From: Alteromonas sp. LOR | GTDB taxonomy: Bacteria; Pseudomonadota; Gammaproteobacteria; Enterobacterales; Alteromonadaceae | Length of the DNA: 64,000 nt | Assembly (NCBI RefSeq): GCF_000753865.1 | Contig: NZ_JQFW01000028.1 | Span: 45,403 to 109,402 of the forward strand | Direction of reading: 5' to 3' | Shown: positions 19,317-29,101 of the stretch, one piece after another | Layout: each line of letters starts with the position of its first letter | Numbering within the stretch: position 1 is the first letter of the stretch | Translations under genes and position numbers: made by a program | The notes under the pieces: generated by a model | What the model was told of the DNA's origin: nothing | The model's database searches: none | What the model saw: the letters and a program-made list of their open reading frames with translations, nothing else

Positions 19317-20276
19317 ATGATAGACAGTCACTGTCATCTTAACTTGGCCCCCTTGGGGAGTAACCTTACTGAAGTGCTGCGCAAGGCTAAGCAAAATGGC
19401 GTTAAGCGAATAATGGTGCCAGGCATCACGCCAGCGTCTTGGAATGTGCTTAGTAGTTATAACAGTCAGCCCTACTGCGATATTCTTCCCATTGATACCG
19501 CCATTGGTTTGCACCCTTACTTCCTGCCTAAAGAGCGCGATGAAATTCCTCCTTTACTCAAGCAGTTTGAAGACGCCGTTGCTGATGCGGTGGCAAACAC
19601 TAAGGAAAGTCTGTCTTTGGTTAAGGGGGCTTTACCAAACGCTCAAGGTTTTCTTTCTGTAGCTCAAGGCTGTGCTCCTGAAGCTCAAGGCTGTTCATCC
19701 AACGCTCAGGGCTGTTTATCCTCAGCTCAAGGCTGTTTTTCCTCCGCTCAAGGCTGTTTCTCTGCCATTGGAGAAACCGGGTTAGACGGTCATATTCCAG
19801 TTGATATGAATGTTCAACAACAGGTGTTACATGCTCATTTAGATATAGCTGATTCTTTTGGGCTTCCCGTTATTTTACACCACCGAAAGTCTCATCATTT
19901 GCTGTTAGAAGCCTTGAAGGCATCTTCGTTTGAGGGACGGGGTGTTATCCACGCATTTTCAGGCAGTAAAGATGTTGCCAAGCGCTACATAGACAGAGGA
20001 TTTTGTTTAGGCATTGGCGGGACAGTTACTTACGAAAGAGCAAAGAAAACGAGAGATACGGTGACTTATCTACTTTGGCATCATCCAGAGAGTATTTTAC
20101 TTGAAACCGATGCGCCCGATATGCCAATGTCAGGTAGGCAAGGTCAGCCCAATATGCCTCATTACCTAACAGATGTGGTTGCAGCCCTCTCAGCCCTGTC
20201 TGATATTGAGCCAAATGAGATTAATGCGATAACATCTGCAAACTATGCACGCCTTTTTAAGCCATCTCTTTTTTAA
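19317..20276 (+). CDS. tatD: TatD-family metal-dependent DNase with tandem-repeat insertion
   Basis: TIM-barrel metallo-hydrolase of the TatD family. Metal ligands are seen in MIDSHCHLNL, GETGLDG, VILHHRKSHH, VIHAFSGS and LETDAPDMPM. A strong GGGAGG site precedes the ATG. The protein is 319 residues, about 55 longer than usual. The excess lies just before the catalytic SAIGETGLDG strand, where six 21-bp units (19641-19766) encode a seven-residue repeat with the pattern AQGCxSx. This insertion sits at a loop, so the barrel can remain intact. TatD, YcfH and YjjV are close relatives and the exact subtype was not resolved; the neighbour pattern does not decide it. Confidence 0.85.
   Translation: MIDSHCHLNLAPLGSNLTEVLRKAKQNGVKRIMVPGITPASWNVLSSYNSQPYCDILPIDTAIGLHPYFLPKERDEIPPLLKQFEDAVADAVANTKESLSLVKGALPNAQGFLSVAQGCAPEAQGCSSNAQGCLSSAQGCFSSAQGCFSAIGETGLDGHIPVDMNVQQQVLHAHLDIADSFGLPVILHHRKSHHLLLEALKASSFEGRGVIHAFSGSKDVAKRYIDRGFCLGIGGTVTYERAKKTRDTVTYLLWHHPESILLETDAPDMPMSGRQGQPNMPHYLTDVVAALSALSDIEPNEINAITSANYARLFKPSLF
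19641..19766 (+). repeat. six 21-bp tandem repeats inside tatD
   Basis: Six contiguous units starting at 19641, 19662, 19683, 19704, 19725 and 19746, each beginning GCTCAAGG (one unit GCTCAGGG) and then a variable T-rich part. The later copies are the most alike. The period is a multiple of three, so the frame is preserved and the protein gains a heptapeptide repeat. Confidence 0.95.
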
Positions 20277-20303
20277 ACTATCTGATGCAAATAGTAATGA
20301 ATA

Positions 20304-20975
20304 TTAATCATTACCCAACTGGGCGAATTTGTTGATTACCCAAGGTCTAAACTTGTAGAAGCCTCGGGTTAAATAAATTCCTATCACCAATGCTAAAAAT
20401 AAAACGATAATCCCAATGAGCAGCAGCTGTGCGCGCAGGGCCAGAGGATCCTCTAATATCACTTTTGTATTCATATGAATATGAACGTAACCAATTACGT
20501 TGTCGCTATTATTTACAATAGGCTCAACAAACGTAAGAGGCCGCACGTCCTGAGACTGGCTAAGAGCAACGACACTTTCGGTTTTTGGCAAAGGCGCAAT
20601 GTACTGTCCTTTTTCATCAAATATAGCAATGCCAAGAATATGTGGCTCTTGGGTTAACACAGTGGCTGTACTTTTAAGTGCCACCGCTCTTGTAGCATCG
20701 TTCACAGAATTAGCGTCGGAATTCCCATTACCAGTAGTATCTATAATGGGGGAAACAAGCTTTGCATATTGGCGTGCAGCGCTACTGCCGGCATACTCGG
20801 TTTGGGCAAGTAGCCACTCTTCTTGATAACGTTGAAGCATAAGTAGCAGGGCAATAAGCAAGCCAACTACCAAGCTTGCCAGTACTGTATGCACCAGTCG
20901 TTTAACGACGGTATAAAGCGAGTGAGAATGACTTGCTGACGAGGTCAATAAGTTGGTTTCAGCCTTGGCCAACAT
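20304..20975 (-). CDS. ytjB: YtjB/Smp (AhpA) family membrane protein
   Basis: Inner membrane protein of 223 residues with an N-terminal membrane helix (about 29-50), a periplasmic domain (EPHILGIAIFDEKGQYIAPL, a sensor-like fold) and a second membrane helix near 183-205, then a short cytoplasmic tail. E. coli Smp/YtjB has the same topology and is divergent from serB just as here. Function is unknown; a periplasmic sensing role is inferred from the double-pass layout. Confidence 0.75.
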   Translation of the reverse strand: MLAKAETNLLTSSASHSHSLYTVVKRLVHTVLASLVVGLLIALLLMLQRYQEEWLLAQTEYAGSSAARQYAKLVSPIIDTTGNGNSDANSVNDATRAVALKSTATVLTQEPHILGIAIFDEKGQYIAPLPKTESVVALSQSQDVRPLTFVEPIVNNSDNVIGYVHIHMNTKVILEDPLALRAQLLLIGIIVLFLALVIGIYLTRGFYKFRPWVINKFAQLGND

Positions 20976-21101
20976 GAAATTCCGTTAACGGGTAAATATG
21001 AGTGTAACAGTAGGATAAATCTTACTAATTTGAAAGCGGATATTTTATTACTCTGCTCAATTCGGTAGCATGTAGCCACCTCCACTTTTAAGGATTTACC
21101 A

Positions 21102-22094
21102 GTGCTCGACACGTTTAAACAGTTGTTAGGTGATAACGCAGCAGACGATATGCATTGCGCTTCAACGCTAGCGGGTGTCATTGCCATGCAGCAAAGTGAT
21201 GCGTCTTTTCACGCCTCAATGACTATTATAGGACAGGCACTTACACCCTACATTGTCGGCAATATTTTAACTGACACCCAGTCGCACTTCGATACAGTAA
21301 GTCTAACTTTCCATCATTTACATCAACAATTTGGTGATGATGTGGTGGTAGTAAAAGGAAATGTGCTCGACGAAGACACGTCAATCTTAAAATCCCTACT
21401 TGGTGCCTTATCTGAAACGTTTAACGTTGATATCGGGGTACAGCAGTCTCAGCCTTCTCTCTCTGAAGGTGGCTTGTTAGTCATGGATATGGACAGCACC
21501 GTAATTGGTATTGAGTGTATTGATGAAATTGCCAAGCTGGCAGATGTTGGTCAGGAGGTTGCCGAAGTCACAGAAAAGGCGATGCGTGGAGAAATAGCAT
21601 TTAACGAAAGTTTACATCATCGTGTTGCGTGTCTTAAGGGGGTGCCCGTTGAGCACCTGCGTCAGATTAGAGACAGCCTGCCTATTATGCCTGGTATTCA
21701 AGGGTTACTTAGTGAATTGAAAAAGCACAATTGGAAGCTAGCTATCGCATCGGGTGGTTTTACTTATTTTGCTGATCACCTAAAACGTAGGTTAGAGCTT
21801 GATTACGCCACGTCCAATACCTTAGTTATTGAAAATGGTCTATTGACTGGGAAAGTAGAAGGCGAAGTGGTTAACGCTGATGTAAAAGCCGAGACAGTGA
21901 AACAACTGGCGTTAAAATGGAATATTTCAGATGCTCAAACTGTAGCCATGGGCGATGGTGCTAACGACCTTGTCATGATGGCGACATCGGCGCTTGGCGT
22001 AGCGTGTCACGGTAAGCCTGTGGTGAACGAGAAGGCTGATGTTGCCATACGTGTAGGCGGCCTTCACAGCTTGCTTTACTTTTTAGATAAATAG
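21102..22094 (+). CDS. serB: phosphoserine phosphatase
   Basis: HAD-family enzyme completing L-serine synthesis. The nucleophile motif is VMDMDSTVIGIECIDEIA; motif II lies in LAIASGGFTYFAD and motif III/IV in VAMGDGANDLVMM. The start is a GTG with AAGGA seven bases upstream. The N-terminal 110 residues are an ACT-like regulatory domain as in E. coli SerB (322 residues). A terminator follows at once. Confidence 0.95.
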   Translation: MLDTFKQLLGDNAADDMHCASTLAGVIAMQQSDASFHASMTIIGQALTPYIVGNILTDTQSHFDTVSLTFHHLHQQFGDDVVVVKGNVLDEDTSILKSLLGALSETFNVDIGVQQSQPSLSEGGLLVMDMDSTVIGIECIDEIAKLADVGQEVAEVTEKAMRGEIAFNESLHHRVACLKGVPVEHLRQIRDSLPIMPGIQGLLSELKKHNWKLAIASGGFTYFADHLKRRLELDYATSNTLVIENGLLTGKVEGEVVNADVKAETVKQLALKWNISDAQTVAMGDGANDLVMMATSALGVACHGKPVVNEKADVAIRVGGLHSLLYFLDK

Positions 22095-22108
22095 CCAATA
22101 GCGAATGG

Positions 22109-22134
22109 TAAAGAGGGAGCGACTCCCTCTTTTA
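22109..22134. terminator. terminator between serB and the PilZ gene
   Basis: Stem TAAAGAGGGAG / CTCCCTCTTTTA with a three-base loop. It stops transcription after serB and overlaps the last bases of the convergent PilZ gene. Confidence 0.75.
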
Positions 22135-24744
22135 GGCGTTTTGTGGGTTTTGAGCTTCTGGTTTCTGGGGTGATGAGCTGTTTTCACTGCCAGCGCCTTC
22201 TAGGTTAACCCCGCTGCCAGCTGAAGTGCGTTTCGGATTGTGGATTTGAGTCGTCCCATCCAGCGTTCGGTTCTGCGCAATTTCAGCTGGAGTAAAACCA
22301 TATCGTACTAACACTTCATCGGTTACGTCCACAAGGTGGGCACAAGCTGCGATACTCCACATCTTTTTCTCAAGCTCTCTTGCCCTGTGCATTGCATACA
22401 TAGTGACGTAATTTATTTCTGTCTGCAGCATTGATAGGTCGGGTTTGCCTGTGGTGGTAAGCATCACGTGTATGGCAATAAATTGTCCTCGATTCATTGC
22501 CTCTTTAATGAAATTTTGTCGCTGTGTGTTGCTTTCAAATTTGTGAGAGTAGCGAGGAATAATAGCCATGCGTGAGTCTTTTTGACTATTGTCAAAAGAG
22601 ACAAACAGCTCTTGTCGCAACGGCATATTTTCTAGTTTTACGGTTTTTACGCCGCTTTGCACAAAGGGGGAATCTTGCTTTCGATCTCGAAATAAAAATT
22701 CCAGATTTACTTTGCCTCGCTCTGCGTACTGCGTAGTAAGAAGCGTGACTCGCTCATCTTGTTTCCCAATGATGCCCGCTTGCGGCGTATACCTAACGCC
22801 TTCTTTGCTCATAAGAAAAGAAAGAGAGGTCGCATTTCTAGCATTAATACAGCGAAGAGCTTGCCCCATACCCGGGATCTCTTCTTCGTCAGACTCCGCA
22901 TGCAGGTTTGCTTTGTTTTTCTTTATAAGCTCTTCAAAAAAGCTGCGTGCCGTTTTACCTTCATCACCCGGTGCTGCTTTCAAATGCAGAATGTTCTTAT
23001 CTACATTGTGATAAATGATTTCGTACTGTAACTGCATGACGTCAAACGAAGTAGTAATGGCTTGAAGGCGAGGGAATGCGACTTCAACCCGCCCCTCTAA
23101 ACTACCGGCGTACTCTTTTGTTAACTCTACTCGAAGGCCTAAACCATGAACTGAGATATCTTCGCTGACACCTTTATGAACGGTGTCATCACCATTGAAA
23201 CGCGCCTCTATATGAGTTCGTAATCGATAGCGACTCTCAATTCTTAACTCTTCATTTTTGAATCGCACAACTTGAATGTCAGCGGGAGGACGGTTTCGGG
23301 GGTGACCAAAGTTACGCAAGTGCGAAAGATTGTCTCGATTAAACGTAAAATCGTTGTAAGTTTCTTGCCCTGTTATCGATGTAACATCGGTAATATGGGC
23401 AAGGTAGCGCAAATTTTTAAGCTTCGACATAAGCCTGGCAGAAAGCGGGGTATTGAGCTTCTTTACTTTACTCCCAACAGAATCTGGGATGGAAAGGGGG
23501 ATATGCGCCTGTTCCGGTACCATAGTGGTAAGCGCTATCTTATACACTCTCCAGCTCGCTTTTTTAGAGCCGAACCCCAAGAACACTTGTTTAAGTAGGT
23601 CTTTTTGCATTAACTCTTCAAAAGAGGCCGAATAAAAATACACTTTACTGTTTTGTAGATGGGTAAAGCTGTATACAAAGCATTCTCTTACTTCTTCAGA
23701 CTTCTGCAATAGGCGTTTGAGTCGCTCTTGAGTCAGCAGAAAGTTTAATCGGCAGTTGTCTTCTTCATCCTGCCAGTATTGTAACGTTTCTCGGTTTACC
23801 TCGTTCATCATGGCAAAACGGGGCACCAAGGTTTGATTCACAACGTCGATATAAATCGGTAATGTTGGGCTGCGCGGTGAGAAATACTGTTCAGAGGTTT
23901 TACTGGTTATCGCTTCGATAGTGTTATTCATATTCACTTTATAGCGACGCTTGTTGCCGTGAATAAAACTTTCTAAAAATTGATCAAAGCTTTTGTTTGG
24001 ATGGTCTGAATCTCGCTGCAATGCGAGGTAGTTTACGTCGTTTTTGGTGGAGATTTTTACCAGCTTGTACGCAATCCCGTTTTTCTTATCCATCGTGAAC
24101 TCACTTTCGAGTCCTCTGAAGTAGATAAAAAGTAGTTCACCTTTCTCAAAAATGGTGTCTTTCGATAGTTTGACCTGCAGACCCTCAAGAGAAATGTCCA
24201 CACTGAGGCCGCGCATTGATTCGTTATATTTATTAAATATCTCTACCGCCACAGCGAAATTCATTCGTTCTGTATTGCGCTGTCGGTAGTCTAGTAAGTT
24301 AACGGTGGGGACTTTAAATTGCTCTAGCACTGCCGAGCGTTTCTTTAATTCTGGTCGTGTTTTTTCTTCACGCTCTTGAGCAACCTCTCGTTCTTGCATT
24401 AAACGAAAGTTATTTTCAGTGCTTTGCACGGCTTCATAAACACCGTAGGTATAACGGCCAAAAATTCGTAGCTGTTCTTCAAACTTGTCGACGGCAATAT
24501 CGTCCATGTAGTGATTTCTACCTTCATGAGGATATTTCTTACATTTACCGTCCACGTGTCCACGCAGGTCAATAGTGCGCATGCAAGGTTTTGCAAGACG
24601 CTTTACTTCCATTTTAATCAGGAAGCGCTTTTCTTTTGGAATGTCAGAAGCTACTTGCAGTAAAACTTGGTTGAACTCAGGCTCGTTCACCATAGGTTTT
24701 AACTGTTCGATTATGTCAGCGTACTGGGCTAAGTCTTGACTCAT
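22132..24744 (-). CDS. large PilZ-domain cyclic-di-GMP protein
   Basis: Cytoplasmic protein of 870 residues with two recognisable PilZ sites. The first has R156-x3-R160 followed by DISLEG at 183-188; the second has R505-x3-R509 followed by DISVHG at 529-534. These are the c-di-GMP ligands RxxxR and D/NxSxxG. The remaining sequence has no membrane segment or enzymatic motif I recognise; the C-terminal 60 residues are Gly/Ser/Pro-rich. Vibrio and Shewanella have a similar large PilZ gene between serB and radA, so it is a conserved neighbour. Output is unknown; it could link c-di-GMP to motility or pili. Confidence 0.85.
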   Translation of the reverse strand: MSQDLAQYADIIEQLKPMVNEPEFNQVLLQVASDIPKEKRFLIKMEVKRLAKPCMRTIDLRGHVDGKCKKYPHEGRNHYMDDIAVDKFEEQLRIFGRYTYGVYEAVQSTENNFRLMQEREVAQEREEKTRPELKKRSAVLEQFKVPTVNLLDYRQRNTERMNFAVAVEIFNKYNESMRGLSVDISLEGLQVKLSKDTIFEKGELLFIYFRGLESEFTMDKKNGIAYKLVKISTKNDVNYLALQRDSDHPNKSFDQFLESFIHGNKRRYKVNMNNTIEAITSKTSEQYFSPRSPTLPIYIDVVNQTLVPRFAMMNEVNRETLQYWQDEEDNCRLNFLLTQERLKRLLQKSEEVRECFVYSFTHLQNSKVYFYSASFEELMQKDLLKQVFLGFGSKKASWRVYKIALTTMVPEQAHIPLSIPDSVGSKVKKLNTPLSARLMSKLKNLRYLAHITDVTSITGQETYNDFTFNRDNLSHLRNFGHPRNRPPADIQVVRFKNEELRIESRYRLRTHIEARFNGDDTVHKGVSEDISVHGLGLRVELTKEYAGSLEGRVEVAFPRLQAITTSFDVMQLQYEIIYHNVDKNILHLKAAPGDEGKTARSFFEELIKKNKANLHAESDEEEIPGMGQALRCINARNATSLSFLMSKEGVRYTPQAGIIGKQDERVTLLTTQYAERGKVNLEFLFRDRKQDSPFVQSGVKTVKLENMPLRQELFVSFDNSQKDSRMAIIPRYSHKFESNTQRQNFIKEAMNRGQFIAIHVMLTTTGKPDLSMLQTEINYVTMYAMHRARELEKKMWSIAACAHLVDVTDEVLVRYGFTPAEIAQNRTLDGTTQIHNPKRTSAGSGVNLEGAGSENSSSPQKPEAQNPQNA

Positions 24745-24928
24745 CTATGCGCAACTTTGTTGTTTACGTTTTTCATTTTAGTTTTTATCGGCCGTGGTAG
24801 AAAAGACCTTAACCTTTGAATTTCGCGGGTAAGTCCATTTTTCATCTTTAAATTCAAGAAGCCTTGTACTTATTCCAAAGCCGTTTAATGATAGAATACT
24901 CTTTTTAAGTTGTGGATAAAACTGGAAA

Positions 24929-26299
24929 ATGGCAAAACGTAAAACTGCTTATGTGTGTTCAGACTGCGGTGCGGAGTTTCCTCGTTGGCAGGGACAATGC
25001 ACAGAGTGTAAAGAATGGAATACCATCAGCGAGTTTGTAGTGGCTAGCGCCAAAGAAAATACGCGTCAAGTAAACGCTGGGTACGCGGGTCAAACTGCGG
25101 CAAAGATTGAAAAATTAAACGCCATTGACCTAGAAGCGCTGCCTCGTTTTTCTTCAGGTTTTAAAGAGCTGGACCGCGTTCTTGGCGGCGGTATTGTTCC
25201 AGGAGCAGCAATGCTAATTGGTGGCTCACCCGGAGCAGGAAAAAGTACGCTTTTACTTCAGGTTATGTGCCAAATGGCGAAGACTGAGAAGGCACTGTAT
25301 GTGACCGGTGAGGAATCGCTACAGCAAGTTGCCATGCGCGCTAAGCGTTTGTCCTTACCCGATGACAACTTGATGATGCTAGCCGAAACCAACGTCGAAA
25401 CAATTTGTGAACTAGCACTGACTGAAAAACCCAAAATAATGGTTATCGATTCGATTCAAGTTATGCACGTTGCAGACGTTCAATCAGCACCGGGTAGCGT
25501 GTCTCAAGTTCGAGAGGGAGCAGCCTATCTAACCCGCTTTGCCAAACAAAATCATATCGCCATGTTTATCGTTGGTCACGTGACAAAAGATGGCAACCTT
25601 GCAGGGCCTAAAGTGCTCGAGCACTGTATTGATAGCTCCATGATGTTGGAAGGGGAAAGCGATGGGCGTTATCGCACCTTGCGCAGCCATAAAAACCGTT
25701 TTGGTGCGGTCAATGAGCTGGGCGTTTTTGCGATGACTGAAAAAGGCTTGAAAGAGGTAAAAAATCCGTCTGCCATATTTTTAAGTCGTGACGAAAATGA
25801 AACTCCGGGCTCTAGCGTTATGGTTATCTGGGAAGGCACCCGTCCATTACTTGTAGAAATTCAAGCGCTGGTAGACTATTCACAAATGTCTAATCCAAGG
25901 CGGATTGCGGTGGGCCTTGATCAAAACAGGCTGTCGATGCTACTTGCCGTACTTCATCGCCACGGCAACGTTCAAATGAACGACCAAGATGTGTTTGTGA
26001 ATGTAGTGGGGGGGGTAAGAGTAACAGAGACCGGTGCCGACTTGGCTTTGCTATTAGCAATGATTTCAAGCTTTAGAAATCGCTCGCTGCCTAACGATCT
26101 TATTGTCTTCGGCGAAGTGGGGCTAGCGGGTGAAATTAGGCCTGTTCCCAACGGCACCGAACGCATCATTGAGGCTGCAAAGCACGGATTTAAACGTGCG
26201 ATAGTGCCAAAAGCTAATATGCCGAAGCAAGCCATGCAGGGCATGAAGGTAATACCGGTAGCCCGTTTGTCAGAAGCACTAGATGCGTTGGAACAGTAA
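24929..26299 (+). CDS. radA: DNA repair protein RadA
   Basis: RecA-like ATPase that promotes branch migration during recombination. It has the N-terminal zinc finger CSDCGAEFPRWQGQCTEC, Walker A GGSPGAGKSTLL, the RadA-specific KNRFG motif in SHKNRFGAVNELG, and a C-terminal Lon-like domain (FGEVGLAGEIRPVPNGTERI). 456 residues. It is divergent from the large PilZ gene and convergent with a small PilZ gene. Confidence 0.96.
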   Translation: MAKRKTAYVCSDCGAEFPRWQGQCTECKEWNTISEFVVASAKENTRQVNAGYAGQTAAKIEKLNAIDLEALPRFSSGFKELDRVLGGGIVPGAAMLIGGSPGAGKSTLLLQVMCQMAKTEKALYVTGEESLQQVAMRAKRLSLPDDNLMMLAETNVETICELALTEKPKIMVIDSIQVMHVADVQSAPGSVSQVREGAAYLTRFAKQNHIAMFIVGHVTKDGNLAGPKVLEHCIDSSMMLEGESDGRYRTLRSHKNRFGAVNELGVFAMTEKGLKEVKNPSAIFLSRDENETPGSSVMVIWEGTRPLLVEIQALVDYSQMSNPRRIAVGLDQNRLSMLLAVLHRHGNVQMNDQDVFVNVVGGVRVTETGADLALLLAMISSFRNRSLPNDLIVFGEVGLAGEIRPVPNGTERIIEAAKHGFKRAIVPKANMPKQAMQGMKVIPVARLSEALDALEQ

Positions 26300-26323
26300 G
26301 ATAAGGTCTATCTAAAATTAGTG

Positions 26324-26731
26324 TTAATTAGCGTGTTCATAGACAGCATTGACCAACGCATTGAGATCTTTTTCATCAATGCTGTCATCTGGGCTATTTA
26401 AACTAATTAAACGTCGCAGGGCACTGACGCAATTTATGTCCATTTGTGACACCTTACATCCCAAAGACACCTTCGACTTGCGGCTATCTGAGTGTCGATA
26501 AAGCTGTTCTATATACAGAGTGATGAGAGGGCTATCCTCGTTGGCCCTAAAGTTAGCCACGTATGGGTCATGACTATCGAAAGGCAATTTAGCCAGTTCA
26601 GTTTCACTAGCGAGGAGCTTGATCCCTTGTAGGGATACGTCATGAACAATGACATCTATTTCGCTATCGTTGTGGGCAAGCTTTCCCGGAACATTTAATG
26701 CAACCCTTTGAAATTGGCGCTTATCTGTCAT
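26324..26731 (-). CDS. small PilZ-domain protein
   Basis: Single-domain protein of 135 residues. The N-terminus KRQFQRVALNVPGKL gives RxxxR (RQFQR) and VIVHDVSLQGIKLL gives the DxSxxG motif, so c-di-GMP binding is likely. It follows radA tail to tail with only 24 bases between. With the larger PilZ gene it brackets radA. Function unknown. Confidence 0.85.
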   Translation of the reverse strand: MTDKRQFQRVALNVPGKLAHNDSEIDVIVHDVSLQGIKLLASETELAKLPFDSHDPYVANFRANEDSPLITLYIEQLYRHSDSRKSKVSLGCKVSQMDINCVSALRRLISLNSPDDSIDEKDLNALVNAVYEHAN

Positions 26732-26854
26732 GCTCTCTTATCTCTTTAAGTCCTATTAACCCCAGTATTAGCGAATAACGGCGGGTTATCAACGTAAAGA
26801 AATAATAATTTGCGAGATGACGTTCATTTTGGCAGCTAGTAGGTGTGTCGTAAC

Positions 26855-26890
26855 GCAAAAAAGGCCCTCTGTTTGAAGAGGGCCTTATCG
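26855..26890 (-). terminator. terminator after ettA
   Basis: Stem AAGGCCCTCT / AGAGGGCCTT with a six-base loop. On the minus strand it is followed by a run of six T bases, so it ends transcripts from ettA about 130 bases after its stop. Confidence 0.85.
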
Positions 26891-27015
26891 TTACTTAAAA
26901 CTGTAAAGTGTTACTTAATGCTGTTTACTGATGCTAATGAGTTAATAGCTGCGTTGTCAGCGTGCTATTAACGCACCATTACGTTTATCAGCGTTGTTCA
27001 CAACGATGTTATTAA

Positions 27016-28683
27016 CTACTTAGACATGCGCTTGTACTTCAAGCGGTGAGGTTCCACAATATCTTTACCAAACTCTTGCTTGAGCCATGTTTCATAGTCG
27101 GCATAGTTACCCTCAAAGAAGTTAATATTGCCTTCGTCACGGTAATCCATAATGTGAGTCGCTACTCTGTCTAGGAACCATCTATCGTGCGAAATAACCA
27201 TCGCGCAACCAGGGAACTCCAACAAGGCATTTTCAAGTGCACGTAACGTCTCTACGTCTAGGTCATTCGTGGGCTCATCCAGTAGCAACACGTTCCCGCC
27301 AGCTTTAAGTAGCTTTGCTAAATGGACTCGGTTACGCTCACCACCTGACAAGTCTTTGATAAACTTCTGCTGGTCGTTACCTTTGAAGTTAAATCGGCTG
27401 CAGTAGGCGCGACTGGCAATTTCGAAGTTACCAATTCGAATGATGTCTTGATCATCCGAGATTTCCTTCCATACCGTGTTGTTTTCATTCATGTGGTCAC
27501 GGAATTGCTCAACGGCGGCAATGTTGACAGTATCGCCCAGCTCGATGCTTCCCGCATCAGGCTGCTCTGCACCCGTTAGCATTCTGAACAGGGTAGATTT
27601 ACCCGCACCGTTTGGACCAACAATCCCGACGATGGCGCCCTTTGGAACGCTGAACGATAAATCGTCAATAAGCACGCGGTCGCCATAGGACTTTTTAAGG
27701 TTTGATACATCAATAACCTTATCGCCTAAACGTTCACCAGGTGGAATGAAGAGCTCGTTTGTTTCATTTCTCTTTTGGTAATCACCCGTCGAGAGTTCTT
27801 CAAATCGCGCCATACGCGCTTTGCTCTTGGCATGGCGACCTTTAGGGTTTGAGCGAACCCATTCAAGTTCTTGTTTAATACTCTTTTGACGAGCAGATTC
27901 AATGCGTTCTTCTTGCTCTAGTCTGCTCTCTTTTTGCTCGAGCCACGATGAATAGTTGCCTTCCCATGGAATGCCTTCACCACGGTCAAGTTCTAATATC
28001 CATCCAGCTACATTATCTAAGAAGTACCTATCATGGGTAATGGCTACCACAGTGCCTTCGTAGTCGTGTAAGAAGCGCTCTAGCCAGGCTACAGATTCTG
28101 CATCCAAGTGGTTAGTGGGCTCGTCTAATAGCAGCATTTCTGGCTTTTCAAGAAGTAGGCGACATAATGCAACCCGTCGACGTTCACCACCTGATAGCTT
28201 GGTTACATCAGCATCCCACGCAGGAAGTCTTAATGCATCGGCAGCACGCTCAAGCACGTTTTCAAGGTTGTGCCCATCTTTGGTAGCAATGATCGCTTCA
28301 AGTTCACCTTGCTCTTTAGCCAAGGCATCAAAGTCGGCGTCAGCGTCTGCATAGGCAGCATACACCTCGTCAAGGCGTGTCAGTGCATGCTTAACATCGG
28401 CTACGGCCTCTTCAATATTGCCGCGAACGTCTTTGGTTTCATCAAGACGAGGCTCTTGCGATAAGTAACCTATCTTCAATCCAGGTTGAGGACGCGCTTC
28501 ACCTTCAATATCGGTATCGATACCTGCCATGATACGCAAAAGTGTTGATTTACCTGCACCGTTTAGACCAAGTACGCCAATTTTTGCGCCTGGAAAAAAG
28601 CTGAGAGAGATATTTTTAAGAATTTGTTTTTTCGGTGGCACAATTTTGCCAACGCGATGCATACTATATACGTATTGAGCCAT
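27016..28683 (-). CDS. ettA: energy-dependent translational throttle protein EttA
   Basis: ABC-F ATPase that binds the ribosomal E site and gates elongation according to ATP/ADP. 555 residues as in E. coli. Two ABC modules are seen: GLNGAGKSTLL with LSGGERRRVAL, and GPNGAGKSTLF with LSGGERNRVHL, separated by the P-site tRNA interaction motif region (EWVRSNPKGRHAKSKARMAR). GAGG lies upstream of the ATG. It stands alone on the minus strand. Confidence 0.96.
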   Translation of the reverse strand: MAQYVYSMHRVGKIVPPKKQILKNISLSFFPGAKIGVLGLNGAGKSTLLRIMAGIDTDIEGEARPQPGLKIGYLSQEPRLDETKDVRGNIEEAVADVKHALTRLDEVYAAYADADADFDALAKEQGELEAIIATKDGHNLENVLERAADALRLPAWDADVTKLSGGERRRVALCRLLLEKPEMLLLDEPTNHLDAESVAWLERFLHDYEGTVVAITHDRYFLDNVAGWILELDRGEGIPWEGNYSSWLEQKESRLEQEERIESARQKSIKQELEWVRSNPKGRHAKSKARMARFEELSTGDYQKRNETNELFIPPGERLGDKVIDVSNLKKSYGDRVLIDDLSFSVPKGAIVGIVGPNGAGKSTLFRMLTGAEQPDAGSIELGDTVNIAAVEQFRDHMNENNTVWKEISDDQDIIRIGNFEIASRAYCSRFNFKGNDQQKFIKDLSGGERNRVHLAKLLKAGGNVLLLDEPTNDLDVETLRALENALLEFPGCAMVISHDRWFLDRVATHIMDYRDEGNINFFEGNYADYETWLKQEFGKDIVEPHRLKYKRMSK

Positions 28684-29101
28684 GCTCTAACCTCGTTTAA
28701 ACGCGGTGAAAAATCAGATGATTATGATTTGGTGATAAAATTGGGTACTAGTGTACTCGCAACACTATAGCGTGCGCTAGTCTGTAACGCCATGGAAGTA
28801 AGCGCTTGATGCTTTTTTGCGCGTTCAGCATGCAAGTACAGAAAAAGGCATCGGAGCACCCCGGTATTTAGGATAAACTTGGTAATATATTTGCGAATTT
28901 ACGATAGCTTGCAAGGTCTGCATAAGTTTACAACCCAAGCGTTTTTTTATTAAACGGTAATGAGCGAAGCATTAAACAACGATACACGGACAATATGGGT
29001 ATAAAACTTCGTGAGAAAGGTGCTTGAATTAAAAAAGTGCTGATCACTCATCTTCAATCGTGTGTATTTAAATATTAAATTGTTAATAGGTAATTAAGTG
29101 T
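28684..29101. other. 418-base intergenic region between ettA and lpxD
   Basis: Divergent promoter region. It is A/T-rich near lpxD and contains no open frame of note and no clear sigma-70 hexamer pair I would defend. The sequence CGTTTAAACG next to the ettA start is a small palindrome. Nothing else is recognised. Confidence 0.5.

Noticed and set aside
19641..19766. CRISPR array
   Set aside because: Units are 21 bp and contiguous with no spacers, and they keep the tatD frame.
22589..23635. Plus-strand open frames inside the large PilZ gene
   Set aside because: They are shadows of the 870-residue minus-strand gene with no recognisable domain or ribosome site.
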